A stretch of 64,000 nt of DNA. Source: Alphaproteobacteria bacterium. Its GTDB lineage: Bacteria > Pseudomonadota > Alphaproteobacteria > UBA2966 > CAIVPW01. The stretch covers positions 1-64,000 of the forward strand of contig CANKGV010000012.1 in the NCBI GenBank assembly GCA_947481575.1, read 5' to 3'. The position numbers were made by a program, and so were the translations under genes. Shown here piece by piece: positions 9,697 to 20,186 of the stretch; position 1 is the stretch's first letter, and the number at the start of each line of letters is the position of its first letter. Under the pieces are notes generated by a model, which ran no database searches, was not told where the DNA came from, and was given only the letters and a program-made list of their open reading frames with translations.

Positions 9697-11193
9697 TCAC
9701 TGCGCCCAGCGCACCGCCGCCATATCGTTGATGAACATCGGCTGGTTGGTCCACAGGCCCTCCAGCCCCGCTCTGGCGATTCCCACCTTGGGCAGCTCGA
9801 ACAGGAATACGTTCACAGCGTCCTCGGCGAGCTTGCGCTGCGCGTCGCCCCACAGCCGGTTCTGTGTCGCAGGATCGGTCGCCCGGTTGGCGCGCGCGAG
9901 GATGTCGCGGAATTCCGGGCTGTCGTACTGAAAGTAGTAGTTGGGGTCGGCATAGATGCCGATGTCCATCGGCTCGACATGGCTGACGATCGAAAGGTCG
10001 TAGTTCTTCTGGGTGTATACGGCGTCGAGCCACCGCGCCCACTCCACCTCCTCGATCTTAATGCGCACGCCGACCTTCGCCAGTTCTGCGGCGATGATCT
10101 GCCCGGACAGGCGAGCGTAGGTCGTCGGCGGCAACGTCAGGGTCGCCTCGAATCCGTTCGGATATCCCGCCTCGCGCAGCAACGCCTTGGCGCGCTCCGG
10201 GTCGTACGCATAGAGGCCGGTAAGGTCCACGTAGGCCGGATTGTGCGGTGCAAAATGGCTACCGATCGGAATGCCGTAGCCGAACATGGCGCCCTGGTTC
10301 ACCTCGTCGCGATTCACCGCAAGCGACAGCGCGCGCCGCACCAACACATTGGCGAACGGCCCGCGCTTGTTGTTCATCGACAGGATTGTCTCGCCCTCCG
10401 TGGTGCCGACCATCACCTTGAAGCGCGGGTCCTTGGCGAACTGCGCGGCATTCTCGACCGCACCCAGATTGGGAAATGCATCCACGTCGCCGGCGCGCAG
10501 CGCCGCCACCTGGGCCGCCGCGTCGTTGATGAACCGGAATACGACGCGGCCGATCCGCACCGACGCTGCATCGCGGTAGCGCGGGTTCTTCACCAGCACC
10601 ACCTGATCCCCGGGCACCCAGCGGTCCAGCATGTAGGGCCCCGTCCCCACCGGCTTGGTGCGGTCGGTCGCTGCCGTCTCCGGCGCAAGGATCACCGATT
10701 CCTTTTCGGCCATGTTGAACAGAAACAGGCCCGATGGCTCCTTCAGCGTGATTGCTACTGTGAGCGGATCGGGGGTCTCGATCCGCTCCATCTGCGTGAA
10801 GTAGCTCTTGCGGCTGTTGGTGCTGTCCGCCGCGGCATTGCGCGCGAACGTCGACTTCACGTCGCCTGCATCGAGCGCCGTGCCGTCCGAAAACACCACG
10901 CCCGCGCGCAAGGCAAACTCATAGGTGCGGCCGTCGGTCGAAACCGTCCAGCGCTCTGCCAAGCCCGGCAATACGGCGCCGCGCTCGTCGATGCGGGTCA
11001 GACCCTCATAGATGTTTAGCTGCGTGATCTCGCCGATCGCCGCAGCCGGATTGACCGTCGGGTCCAGCACCGGCGGTTCCAGCTGCATGCCGATCACCAC
11101 CTGATCCTTGGTCTGCGCTTGCGCGGTCATCGCCACGGCGGCCGCCAACGCGGCGCAGGCAACGCGTACCAACAAACGAGTCCAAGGCGTCAT
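9697..11193 (-). CDS. ABC transporter substrate-binding protein, peptide/dipeptide type (SBP_bac_5)
   Basis: MTPWTRLLVRVACAALAAAVAMTAQAQTKDQVVIGMQLEPPVLDPTVNPAAAIGEITQLNIYEGLTRID...GLAERWTVSTDGRTYEFALRAGVVFSDGT. Confidence 0.9.
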   Translation of the reverse strand: MTPWTRLLVRVACAALAAAVAMTAQAQTKDQVVIGMQLEPPVLDPTVNPAAAIGEITQLNIYEGLTRIDERGAVLPGLAERWTVSTDGRTYEFALRAGVVFSDGTALDAGDVKSTFARNAAADSTNSRKSYFTQMERIETPDPLTVAITLKEPSGLFLFNMAEKESVILAPETAATDRTKPVGTGPYMLDRWVPGDQVVLVKNPRYRDAASVRIGRVVFRFINDAAAQVAALRAGDVDAFPNLGAVENAAQFAKDPRFKVMVGTTEGETILSMNNKRGPFANVLVRRALSLAVNRDEVNQGAMFGYGIPIGSHFAPHNPAYVDLTGLYAYDPERAKALLREAGYPNGFEATLTLPPTTYARLSGQIIAAELAKVGVRIKIEEVEWARWLDAVYTQKNYDLSIVSHVEPMDIGIYADPNYYFQYDSPEFRDILARANRATDPATQNRLWGDAQRKLAEDAVNVFLFELPKVGIARAGLEGLWTNQPMFINDMAAVRWAQ

Positions 11194-11204
11194 GCGACGT
11201 CTCC

Positions 11205-12206
11205 TTACAGGGGCGGCAGTGAGCGGAAGGCCGGAATATCCCCCAAAGACTCCGCAGCGTAAACGGCGCGTCCGATCGCGCGTTCCATGCACACCGCTCC
11301 AGCGGCGCCGATCTGCGCCAGCGCAATGGGCAAAATCGCCTCGCCGCCGGCGGCGCCGGTCGCCAAGGCAAACACTGTGTCGCCGTCGAACGGCGTGTGC
11401 GCCGGCCGCACCGCGCGGGCGATGCCATCCTGCGCCATCATCGCCAGACGCTGCGCTTGCGGCCGCGTCAGCGTCACGTTGGTGGCAATCACGCCGATGG
11501 TGGTGTTGCCACCGGCCTTGGGGTCGCGTTTACCATGCGGCATGTCCCAGTCCGGCACGGTGCGCGGCGGTCCGCCCGCACCGAATTCATTGCCCGCCTC
11601 GGCCGACCACGACCACAACGTGCGCGTGCCGGGAATGATCGGCGAGCCGACCGCGTTGACCGCCACGAGCGCGCCAACCTGCACGTTTCCCGGCAGAATG
11701 ACCGAAGCACTGCCCAGGCCGCCCTTCACCTCGCCGGCAATCGCACCCAGCCCGGCGCCGTAGTTGCCGAGCCGGAAGTCGCGTGCAGTGGCGTCGCAGG
11801 CAGATGTCGCGAGGCGGCGGTAGGGCGGATCGCCGCCCCATGCCTTGTCGCCGCCGTTCAATAGGTCGAACAGGATCGCCGCCGGGACGATCGGCACGCG
11901 CGCAGTCCCCACCGCAAATCCGCGGCCGCGCGCCGCCAGCCATGCCACCACTCCCGACGCCGCATCCAGGCCGAACGCTGATCCGCCGGACAGCACGATC
12001 GCGTCGGTGCGCTCCACCAGCGCGGTCGCATCGAGCGCATCCGTTTCGTGGGTACCCGGTGCGCCGCCGCGCACATCCACGGCGGCAATCGCAGGTTCCA
12101 CCGCCAACACTACGGTCGTACCGGTGCGTACCCGGGCATCCTCGGCGTTGCCCACCAGGATGCCGTCGACGTCGGTAATGAGATTCCTTGGCCCCGGACG
12201 GAGCAT
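11205..12206 (-). CDS. P1 family (DmpA-type, S58) peptidase
   Basis: LITDVDGILVGNAEDARVRTGTTVVLA...GGSAFGLDAASGV...NTTIGVIATNVTLTRPQAQRLAMMAQDGIARAVRPAHTPFDGDTVFAL. Confidence 0.88.
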   Translation of the reverse strand: MLRPGPRNLITDVDGILVGNAEDARVRTGTTVVLAVEPAIAAVDVRGGAPGTHETDALDATALVERTDAIVLSGGSAFGLDAASGVVAWLAARGRGFAVGTARVPIVPAAILFDLLNGGDKAWGGDPPYRRLATSACDATARDFRLGNYGAGLGAIAGEVKGGLGSASVILPGNVQVGALVAVNAVGSPIIPGTRTLWSWSAEAGNEFGAGGPPRTVPDWDMPHGKRDPKAGGNTTIGVIATNVTLTRPQAQRLAMMAQDGIARAVRPAHTPFDGDTVFALATGAAGGEAILPIALAQIGAAGAVCMERAIGRAVYAAESLGDIPAFRSLPPL

Positions 12207-12232
12207 GTCATCGCGCCGATCGTTGCAGGGTG

Positions 12233-12505
12233 CTAGCGGGTCAGATCAGGCGGCGGCGACCGCCGCCAGCCATCGTCGATGTTGTACTGGACCTCGGTGG
12301 CGTAGCACTCGACGCCTGCCAAAGTGCGGTAGCAGTAGCGAGGTTCCTGCGGCAGTGGCGGCGCCACGGGGCACGGGTTCTCGGTGTACGCGCGCACGCG
12401 GCAGCCTTGCTGCTGCAAGTTCGCCAACACCCGGTCCGCGCCAACGCAGCCCGGCAACGCCAGCGTCGCCGCCAATACAGCCACCGTCAGCGCCGCGTTA
12501 CGCAT
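12233..12505 (-). CDS. Small Cys-containing lipoprotein
   Basis: MRNAALTVAVLAATLALPGCVGADRVLANLQQQGCRVRAYTENPCPVAPPLPQEPRYCYRTLAGVECYATEVQ; overlaps 3' end of the upstream histidine kinase gene. Confidence 0.7.
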   Translation of the reverse strand: MRNAALTVAVLAATLALPGCVGADRVLANLQQQGCRVRAYTENPCPVAPPLPQEPRYCYRTLAGVECYATEVQYNIDDGWRRSPPPDLTR

Positions 12506-13964
12506 CGGGAAACTCGATCCGGAAATGCGTGCCGCGCGGATCGCTCCGCACCAGGGTGATCTCGCCCCGGTGGGCACGCACGACGTCGCGGACGATCGAC
12601 AGCCCCAGTCCCGTCCCGTCCGCCTTGGCGCTTGCCGCGAATGGCTTGTAGAGCGATTCGCGCGCGGCGTCGGGCAGACCAGGACCGGAATCGGTGACTT
12701 CAATGGTCACCACACCGCCGCGCCGCGTTGCGGAAAATCGCACCGTTCCGGCGCCGCCGTCCGCTTGGTCGATCGCCTGCACCGAGTTGCGGCCCAGATT
12801 GAGAAGCGCGCGGAACACTTGGTCGCGATCCGCGCGCATCGAAAACGACTCAGGAATATCGTTGCGCCAGTGCAGTCCGCCTTCTGGTGTCACCCCAGCC
12901 GAGATCGCCACTTCGTCCACCAACTCGCGCAGATTGAACGGGACCTTGCGAATGGGTGCCTCGGTCGAACGGCCATAGCGCAACGTGTCGTTGGCCAGCG
13001 CAATGGCGCGATCGATCGATTTCACCAGCGACGGCGACAACCGCCGCACTTCCGGATCGTCGATCAACGCAATGCGGTCCGACATCAGCAGCGCGGTGGC
13101 CAAAATATTGCGCAGATCGTGGCTGATCTTGCTCACCGCGGTGCCAAGCTCTGCCAGGCGCTGGTTTTGCCGCAACGCGCCGCGCAGATCGGTTTGCATG
13201 GCTGCCAGCTCGCGTTCGGCAATACCGATTTCGTCCTTGCGGCCGCTCGGCACCACCACTGCGGTCGGATCGTCGGGATCATGCCGGAATGCCACCATGC
13301 TGTTGGTCACACGCCGCATAGGACCCACGAGCCGGGCCAGCAGCGTGAAGTACACCAGCATCGCGGTGAACACCGACAGCATAACCGACGACGAGACGAT
13401 CCGGCTGGAATAGCCGTACAGGTATTCGGCCATGGGGCCTTCATCCATGACGACTTCCACAAGGCTGCCGGGCTGCTCGCGCGACATGCCAATGGCGCGC
13501 ACCACCCTGCCCTGGCCGTTGCGCAGCACCGCCAGCGCGGCCGGAATGGAATCCAGCACACCCGCGGTGCGCAGGTCATAGGTACCGTCGAGGGTGTCCG
13601 GGTTGTAGTTGACTGGCATCACCAGCCGGGTCGTCTGTGGCCCGCGCACGACGATCGAGCGCACGCCGATTTGCTGCAGGATATGATCGTTCAGGTCGGT
13701 GTCGAGGTCGTTGGGAGCGCCTTGCAGGGCCAAAGTCGCCAAGTCAGCGTCCTGGACGCGGCGGTTCAGGTAGGCGAGCCGCTCGCCGGACACCGATGGC
13801 AGATAGATCGCGACTTCCGCGACCATGACGAACACGATCGTGAGGAACAGCAGCTGGCCCGATAGGCCGCGCACGGCGGCAACGGCCCATTGCGCCGCCC
13901 CCGCCAAAGCCTGTGCGGCCGTAGGCGCATGCGCACGGCCGACCCGAACTTCCTCTTGCGCCAT
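12498..13964 (-). CDS. Membrane-bound sensor histidine kinase
   Basis: Two TM segments, HAMP-like region, H-box KISHDLRNILATALLMSDRI, N/G boxes NLGRNSVQAID, DSGPGLP, GTGLGLSIVRDVVRAHRG. Start MAQEEVRVG at 13964. Confidence 0.88.
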   Translation of the reverse strand: MAQEEVRVGRAHAPTAAQALAGAAQWAVAAVRGLSGQLLFLTIVFVMVAEVAIYLPSVSGERLAYLNRRVQDADLATLALQGAPNDLDTDLNDHILQQIGVRSIVVRGPQTTRLVMPVNYNPDTLDGTYDLRTAGVLDSIPAALAVLRNGQGRVVRAIGMSREQPGSLVEVVMDEGPMAEYLYGYSSRIVSSSVMLSVFTAMLVYFTLLARLVGPMRRVTNSMVAFRHDPDDPTAVVVPSGRKDEIGIAERELAAMQTDLRGALRQNQRLAELGTAVSKISHDLRNILATALLMSDRIALIDDPEVRRLSPSLVKSIDRAIALANDTLRYGRSTEAPIRKVPFNLRELVDEVAISAGVTPEGGLHWRNDIPESFSMRADRDQVFRALLNLGRNSVQAIDQADGGAGTVRFSATRRGGVVTIEVTDSGPGLPDAARESLYKPFAASAKADGTGLGLSIVRDVVRAHRGEITLVRSDPRGTHFRIEFPDA

Positions 13965-14145
13965 AGCGACGGACTGTAAACCTGTGGAAAACCCGGAGCA
14001 AATGTCCGTGAACGAGTCAAGACGGCCGCGGCGCGGCGCCACGGTTGACGAACGCCCGGCCGCTCCCGTATAGGACCGCGGTTGGCCGGCACACCGCCGC
14101 GCCAGCTTTTGCCATTTTCGGCACCGCCAGTCTGGGAGAAGTCCC

Positions 14146-14280
14146 GTGAAACGCACGTATCAGCCGAGCGCGCTCGTTCGTAAGCGCCGCCATGGCTTCC
14201 GCTCCCGGATGCAGACCGCGGGCGGCCGCAAGGTTATCGCCAGCCGTCGCGCAAAGGGGCGCAAGCGGCTCTCGGCTTGA
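14146..14280 (+). CDS. rpmH: 50S ribosomal protein L34
   Basis: GTG start; [44 protein letters not shown]. Too short for the ORF track. Confidence 0.96.
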   Translation: MKRTYQPSALVRKRRHGFRSRMQTAGGRKVIASRRAKGRKRLSA

Positions 14281-14690
14281 GCGGTCCGCTCCGGATCGGG
14301 CGGCTGCGCAGGCGCTCTGAGTATCTCCGCGTAGCGGCTTCGGGCCGCAAAGTCGCAGCTCCGGGCCTGGTCCTCCAGGTCCGCGCCGGCGGCCCCGAAA
14401 TCGTTCACATCGATGGCCCGGCCGACGCGTGGCTCGGAATTACGGTGAGCAAGCGGGTAGGCGGCTCGGTCCAACGCAACCGCGCCAGGCGGCGCCTTCG
14501 TTCCGCGGCGCGCGAACTGATGCCGCGCCTCGCCCAACCCGGCCATGACTACGTTCTGATCGGCAGGCAGGAAACGTTGACCCGTCCCTACCCCGCACTG
14601 CTGTCCGACCTGGAGGGCGCCTTGCGCCGGAGCGCCCCGCGCCCGGTTGCATCTGCGCCCGCCCCTGACCATTTGGGCACTGCCCCATGA
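14277..14690 (+). CDS. rnpA: Ribonuclease P protein component
   Basis: Position after rpm[21 protein letters not shown]...[28 protein letters not shown]. Confidence 0.93.
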   Translation: MSGPLRIGRLRRRSEYLRVAASGRKVAAPGLVLQVRAGGPEIVHIDGPADAWLGITVSKRVGGSVQRNRARRRLRSAARELMPRLAQPGHDYVLIGRQETLTRPYPALLSDLEGALRRSAPRPVASAPAPDHLGTAP

Positions 14691-14980
14691 ACCTCGCCAC
14701 GCACACCCTGCGCGGCGCCGTGTTCGCGTGGCGGTATCTGCTTTCGCCGGTGATGCCGCAATCGTGCCGGTTTGCCCCGTCGTGTTCGCAGTACGCGTTG
14801 GAGGCTCTCGCCCAACACGGTGCCGTCAGGGGCAGCTGGCTGGCGGCACGGCGTATTCTGCGCTGTCACCCCTGGGGTGGATCGGGCTACGACCCCGTGC
14901 CGGGAGTCGATACCCCCGCCCACTCCCTGGGCCCAACCACCCACCAATCACACCACCGCCATTTGCACGGAGCCCGCTGA
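14687..14980 (+). CDS. yidD: Membrane protein insertion efficiency factor
   Basis: [59 protein letters not shown]. Confidence 0.95.
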   Translation: MNLATHTLRGAVFAWRYLLSPVMPQSCRFAPSCSQYALEALAQHGAVRGSWLAARRILRCHPWGGSGYDPVPGVDTPAHSLGPTTHQSHHRHLHGAR

Positions 14981-14986
14981 GCTCGC

Positions 14987-16813
14987 ATGGAACAGCGCAA
15001 CCTGGTCCTGGCCATCGCCCTGTCGCTGGCGATCCTGATCGGCTTCCAACTCCTCTTCCCAGGCAAGCAGCCCGAAGTCGCTGACCAGCAGGCTCCCGCC
15101 CAGACCGCCGGCACGGTCGCCGCGCCTGTCGCGCCGTCGGGCGCGGTTGCCGCCGTCCCGGGCGCGCCGCCGCCCCTGCCGGGAGCCGGCGAAATGGCCG
15201 CCAGCCGCGCCGAAGCAATTTCACGCTCGGCCCGAGTTGCGATCGACTCGCCGCGCCTGCGTGGCTCGATCTCGCTTACCGGCGGCCGCATCGACGACCT
15301 GTGGCTGCGCGACTACTGCGAGACCCAGGATCCCAACAGCGAGCAAGTACTGTTGTTGTCGCCGCCCGGCGCTCCGAACGCGTACTACGCCGAGTTCGGA
15401 CTGATCGGCGATGCGGGGGCCGCGCTCGCCGTTCCCAATGGCGATACAGTGTGGAAGGCCGATGGCGCCTCGCTCACCCCCGCGCGCCCGCTCACCCTGT
15501 CCTGGGACAACGGCCAGGGCCTCAAGTTCAGCCGCATCTACAAGGTCGACGCGGGGGTGGAACTCGCCGAGACGATCCGCGGCGACGTGTGCGCCAGTTC
15601 GCAGAAGCGGAAGACCGGTGGCTATCTCATCACCGTAACGCAGCGCATCGAGAATTCCGGCGACACGGCGGTCAGCCTGTATCCCTACGGCCTGGTTTCG
15701 CGCACCGGCACCCCTGTCGTCGCCGGGTCCTATATCCTGCACGAAGGCCCGATCGGCGTGTTCGGCGGCACCCTGAAGGAAGTCGCTTACAAGGACCTGC
15801 TCAAAGCTCCGGTCGAAGCGAAAAGCACCGGCGGCTGGCTCGGCATTACCGACAAGTACTGGCTGGTGGCGCTCGCGCCCGACCAGGCCCAGGCGTTCGA
15901 CGGTGGGTTCCGCCACAGCACCGTCCCGGGCCCGGCAGGTGCGACCGACAAGTACCAGGTCGATTTCCGCCACGCCGCTGTCACCGTTCCCCGCGGCGGC
16001 ATCGCCGAAGTCACCGACGACTTGTTCGCCGGCGCCAAGGAAGTGGCGACTCTGGAAAACTACCGCGACGGCCACGGCATTGTGCGCTTCGATCTTGCGG
16101 TCGACTGGGGTTGGTTCTTCTTCCTGACCAAGCCTATCTTCCTGGCAATCGACGCGCTGTACCGCGCCACCGGCAACTTCGGCATCGCGATCATCATCTT
16201 CACGATGTTCATGCGGTTGCTGTTCTTCCCGCTGGCCAACCGCTCGTTCAAGTCGTTCGCCGGGATGCGCCGAATCCAGCCCGAGATGCTGAAGATTCGC
16301 GAGGCGTACAAGGACGACAAAGAGCGCCTGACCAAGGAGACGATGGAGCTCTACAAGAAGGCCGGCGTGAATCCGTTGTCGGGGTGCCTGCCGATCCTGA
16401 TGCAGATTCCGGTGTTCTTCTCGCTCTACAAGACGCTCTACGTGACCATCGAGATGCGCCACGCACCGTTCTACGGCTGGATTCACGACCTTTCGGCGCC
16501 CGACCCAACCTCGCTGTTCAACCTGTTTGGCCTCATTCCGTGGACGCCGCCGCTGTTTCTGGCGGTCGGTATTTGGCCGCTGTTGATGGGCGTGTCGATG
16601 TTCCTGCAGCAAAAGTTGAACCCGGCGCCGCCGGATCCGGTGCAGGCGCGCATGTTCATGTTCCTGCCGGTGATATTCACGTTCGTGCTCGCCAACTTTC
16701 CGGCGGGCCTGGTGATCTACTGGACCACCAACAACGTGCTCTCGATGGCTCAGCAGTGGTTCATCATGCGCCGCGCTGACGCAGCGAAGCCGCTCGTCCC
16801 CAAGACCGGCTGA
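14987..16813 (+). CDS. yidC: Membrane protein insertase YidC
   Basis: MEQRNLVLAIALSLAILIGFQLLFPGK...; C-terminal conserved insertase core FKSFAGMRRIQPEMLKIREAYKDDKERLTKETMELYKKAGVNPLSGCLPILMQIPVF. Confidence 0.97.
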   Translation: MEQRNLVLAIALSLAILIGFQLLFPGKQPEVADQQAPAQTAGTVAAPVAPSGAVAAVPGAPPPLPGAGEMAASRAEAISRSARVAIDSPRLRGSISLTGGRIDDLWLRDYCETQDPNSEQVLLLSPPGAPNAYYAEFGLIGDAGAALAVPNGDTVWKADGASLTPARPLTLSWDNGQGLKFSRIYKVDAGVELAETIRGDVCASSQKRKTGGYLITVTQRIENSGDTAVSLYPYGLVSRTGTPVVAGSYILHEGPIGVFGGTLKEVAYKDLLKAPVEAKSTGGWLGITDKYWLVALAPDQAQAFDGGFRHSTVPGPAGATDKYQVDFRHAAVTVPRGGIAEVTDDLFAGAKEVATLENYRDGHGIVRFDLAVDWGWFFFLTKPIFLAIDALYRATGNFGIAIIIFTMFMRLLFFPLANRSFKSFAGMRRIQPEMLKIREAYKDDKERLTKETMELYKKAGVNPLSGCLPILMQIPVFFSLYKTLYVTIEMRHAPFYGWIHDLSAPDPTSLFNLFGLIPWTPPLFLAVGIWPLLMGVSMFLQQKLNPAPPDPVQARMFMFLPVIFTFVLANFPAGLVIYWTTNNVLSMAQQWFIMRRADAAKPLVPKTG

Positions 16814-16819
16814 CAAGCA

Positions 16820-17485
16820 GTGACTCTTAGCGAAGCCAGCCCCCCCATCCCATCGGACGAGCTGACGCCCGAACAGCTGGAGCGGGGCCGACTCCTGTTC
16901 GCCCGCGCCGTCACCTTCGAAGCTGCTGCCGCCAACGTCGACTCGATGCCCGAACCGGGGCTCTCCGAGGTCGCGTTCGCCGGTCGCTCCAACGTCGGCA
17001 AGTCGAGCTTGGTGAACGCATTGGTCGGCCACAAGGCGATGGCCAACGTATCGGCCACGCCGGGCCGCACCCAGCAGATCGTGTTCTTCGACTTGGGCGG
17101 CCGCATGCGGCTCGTCGATCTGCCAGGCTACGGCTACGCCCGCGCGCCCAAACACGCCGTAGCGCAATGGACCAAGCTGATCGAGGACTATCTGCGCGGC
17201 CGCGTCGCGTTGCGCCGCGCGCTGATTCTGATCGACGCCCGGCACGGCCTGAAAGACAGCGACCGTGCCGCGCTAGACTTGTTGGATGGTGCGGCGGTGC
17301 CCACGCAGATCGTGCTCACCAAGGCCGACAAGGCCGGCGTTACAGAACTTGGCGAAATCATCGAGACAATCTCTGCGGAGTTGCGCAAGCATCCGGCCGC
17401 CATGCCCCAAATCGTCGCCACCAGTGCCCTGAAGGGCACCGGCATCCCCGAATTGCGCGCCCGACTGGCAACCCTCGCGATCTAG
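16820..17485 (+). CDS. engB: Ribosome biogenesis GTP-binding protein EngB/YihA/YsxC
   Basis: EVAFAGRSNVGKSSLVNALVGHKAMANVSATPGRTQQIVFFDLGGRMRLVDLPGYGYA; GTG start. Confidence 0.95.
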   Translation: MTLSEASPPIPSDELTPEQLERGRLLFARAVTFEAAAANVDSMPEPGLSEVAFAGRSNVGKSSLVNALVGHKAMANVSATPGRTQQIVFFDLGGRMRLVDLPGYGYARAPKHAVAQWTKLIEDYLRGRVALRRALILIDARHGLKDSDRAALDLLDGAAVPTQIVLTKADKAGVTELGEIIETISAELRKHPAAMPQIVATSALKGTGIPELRARLATLAI

Positions 17486-18876
17486 GCTGCCGCCTCGACC
17501 TCGATGCGGTTGCGGCCCTTGCCCTTGGCCTCGTACAGCGCAGCATCCGCGCGCACCAAAGCACCCGTCACCGTGTCATCCGGCCGGCATTCGGTGATGC
17601 CGAAGCTCGCCGTGAGCCGGATACGCTGACCGTCGTATTCAATCGGCGTGCTTTCGATCGCCCAGCGGAGGCGCTCGCATACCGCATCGGCCGTCGGCAG
17701 GTCCGTTTCCGGCAACAACAACGCAAATTCCTCGCCGCCAATCCGCGCAACCATGTCCTGGGTGCGCAATTGAGCCATCAGCAGCGTGCCGATCGATTCC
17801 AACGCCTTGTCGCCGCCGCCGTGGCCAAAGCGGTCGTTGACCAACTTGAAGAAATCTAGGTCGACACCGACTAACACCAGGGAACGCCGATAGCGTTTGG
17901 CGCGGCCGATTTCCTGCTCGGCGCGTTCCAGAAAGCTGCGCCGGTTGATCAGGCCGGTCAGCCCGTCGGTCGTGGAAAGCCGTATCGCCTCGTCTCGCTC
18001 CGCCTTGAGCGCACTCACAAGGAGGACGTTGAGCATACCGCCCAGGATCGCCAGGCTGGGCACCGGCGTGCCTTCGAACGCCTGGCGCATGATTGAGGCT
18101 CCGGGCGCTGCGGCGAATGCAACCACCGCCAGTCCAATGGCACCGGCGAACACCGCCGCCGCATCGCGGGACGAGAACCGCATCGCAAGCCATGTGCACG
18201 GCAGCAGAACCAGAAACGGCAGCCCCGTAGCGATCTCCGGATCGTCCGACAGGAAGCGTGCCCCCGCCAGGGCGAAGACCAATCCGGCCAGCAGGCTGAG
18301 TTCGATCCAGTTGCGGTGCTCCGGCTTGGCGCGCGGCCACAGCAGGGCAACGGGCGCGACGAGCAGCGCGCCGCTCGCGTCCGACAGGAACCAGGACACG
18401 GCAGTCGATACCACCGATTTCTCTGGGTTGATGCCGGCGAGCGCCGAGGTGATCGCGCCGTTGCTGCCGGTGATGGTGGCGTGCAGGGCGACACCCAAAA
18501 GCAGGAACGCCATGGTTTCCGGCAGGTACATTTCGTGACTGTTTGGGCGGTAGGCGCGGCGCATCAGTTCCGCACCGATGCCGGGGCCAAGGGTATTGCC
18601 GAGCGAGATCGCAGCGGCCACCGCGTAAGGCGAATCGAACAGCATCGCGTTGGCAACAAACGAACCTAGGAAGATCCCCAGCCACACAAAGCGGCCGCGG
18701 GCCACGCACGCCGCTAGGGCGACGCCGGCCGCGGGCCACACCGGTGCCGGGAACAGTCCGAACGCCTCAAAATAAAGGGACACTGACGCGGCGGCGGCGA
18801 GATAGAGACCCGCAACCACCACGGTCGTCGCGGCGAAATCCGCGATACTGACCGGGGCCACGACCGCTGTCCGCAT
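17482..18876 (-). CDS. MASE1-type membrane diguanylate cyclase
   Basis: N-terminal MASE1-like membrane domain (YFEAFGLFPAPVWPAAGVALAACV...); GGEEF motif (RTQDMVARIGGEEFALLLPET) with upstream RxxD I-site. Confidence 0.9.
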   Translation of the reverse strand: MRTAVVAPVSIADFAATTVVVAGLYLAAAASVSLYFEAFGLFPAPVWPAAGVALAACVARGRFVWLGIFLGSFVANAMLFDSPYAVAAAISLGNTLGPGIGAELMRRAYRPNSHEMYLPETMAFLLLGVALHATITGSNGAITSALAGINPEKSVVSTAVSWFLSDASGALLVAPVALLWPRAKPEHRNWIELSLLAGLVFALAGARFLSDDPEIATGLPFLVLLPCTWLAMRFSSRDAAAVFAGAIGLAVVAFAAAPGASIMRQAFEGTPVPSLAILGGMLNVLLVSALKAERDEAIRLSTTDGLTGLINRRSFLERAEQEIGRAKRYRRSLVLVGVDLDFFKLVNDRFGHGGGDKALESIGTLLMAQLRTQDMVARIGGEEFALLLPETDLPTADAVCERLRWAIESTPIEYDGQRIRLTASFGITECRPDDTVTGALVRADAALYEAKGKGRNRIEVEAAA

Positions 18877-19019
18877 AGGGGCTCCACAACCGGCAGTAGA
18901 ACGCGCACGGTTGGGCACAATTCTAGGCCAGCCACGCCCCTCGCGCGAGCCTTGCGTTTTCGCTATACGGTCCCAGCGACCTTCCCGCTACCCGCCTAGT
19001 GTAACTTCCTGTTCCAACC

Positions 19020-19925
19020 GTGATCCAGACTCCGCAACATCCCGAACGTACCCGCTCGCAGTGGATCGAAACCGCGCGCACGCTTGCCGAAGCACTGCCG
19101 TACATGCGGCAATTCGCCGGGCAAACCTTCGTCATCAAGTTTGGCGGCCATGCCATGGGCCAGAGTGAGGCCGGCTCGTCGTTCGCCCGCGACGTAATGC
19201 TCATCAAGCAGGTCGGCATCAACCCGGTGGTGGTCCACGGCGGCGGCCCGCAAATCGGCGAAATGCTGAAGCGCCTGGGCATTGAGAGCCGGTTCGAGCG
19301 CGGGTTGCGCGTCACCGATGAAGCGACGGTCGAGGTGGTCGAGATGGTCCTCGCCGGTTCGATCAACAAGGCGATCGTCAGCGACATCGAAAGCGCTGGC
19401 GGCCACGCCATCGGCATATCGGGCAAGGACGGCCGGCTGATCGAGGCGACCAAACTGATGGGCAAGGGCGCCAGCGACGGAGACCCCGCGGTCGACCTCG
19501 GCTTCGTCGGCGAGCCCGCGCGCATCAACCCGCACGTACTGCAGACGTTCCTGACGACGGACGTGATTCCGGTGGTCGCCCCGATCGGCATCGGCGCGAA
19601 GGGCGAGACCTACAACATCAACGCCGACACCGCCGCTGGTGCGATCGCCGCGGCACTTGGCGCGTCGAAGCTGATCCTGATGACGGACGTGGAGGGCGTG
19701 CTCGACAAGAACAAGGTCCTTTTGCCGAGCCTGACCCAGCGCGAGACGGAACGCCTGATCAAGGACGGCACGATCACTGGCGGCATGATCCCAAAGGTCG
19801 AGACGTGCCTCGATGCCGTCGCGGAAGGCGTGCGGTCGGCGCACATCTTGGATGGCCGCATTCCGCACGTGCTGCTGCTAGAAATCTTCACCGAACACGG
19901 TGTGGGGACGATGATTCGCGGCTGA
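19020..19925 (+). CDS. argB: Acetylglutamate kinase
   Basis: [22 protein letters not shown]...[47 protein letters not shown] start. Confidence 0.95.
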   Translation: MIQTPQHPERTRSQWIETARTLAEALPYMRQFAGQTFVIKFGGHAMGQSEAGSSFARDVMLIKQVGINPVVVHGGGPQIGEMLKRLGIESRFERGLRVTDEATVEVVEMVLAGSINKAIVSDIESAGGHAIGISGKDGRLIEATKLMGKGASDGDPAVDLGFVGEPARINPHVLQTFLTTDVIPVVAPIGIGAKGETYNINADTAAGAIAAALGASKLILMTDVEGVLDKNKVLLPSLTQRETERLIKDGTITGGMIPKVETCLDAVAEGVRSAHILDGRIPHVLLLEIFTEHGVGTMIRG

Positions 19926-20155
19926 GCCGCATGTGACCGGCTGACAAGTTTCCGTGATTATTCAGTAGATTGGCGGCCGTTTCCCGACCGGTCTAGGCCG
20001 CAAGGCTACCAAATCTGGTATGTTTGATTCCTGGGGACTCAAGACCCGGGGTTTTTCGGGCGACTGAGAATCCCAAGGAATCCGCGGGTGACGGGCTACC
20101 AACCTGCGTGGTTTAGCGGTTTCCCTAGAACGGCTGGTGGTGCTTAGGTTGACGC

Positions 20156-20173
20156 CTGTGGATAAGTCCACAG
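20156..20173. promoter_or_regulatory. Palindrome containing a perfect DnaA-box sequence
   Basis: CTGTGGA-taag-TCCACAG; contains TGTGGATAA (reverse complement TTATCCACA). Confidence 0.4.
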
Positions 20174-20186
20174 CGCGGGGAACCAA

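Noticed and set aside
12384-13865. 493-aa plus ORF
   Set aside because: Antisense to the histidine kinase; composition typical of high-GC shadow ORFs.
15221-17245. 674-aa minus ORF
   Set aside because: Antisense to yidC and engB; low-complexity His/Arg/Gln composition, no family signature.
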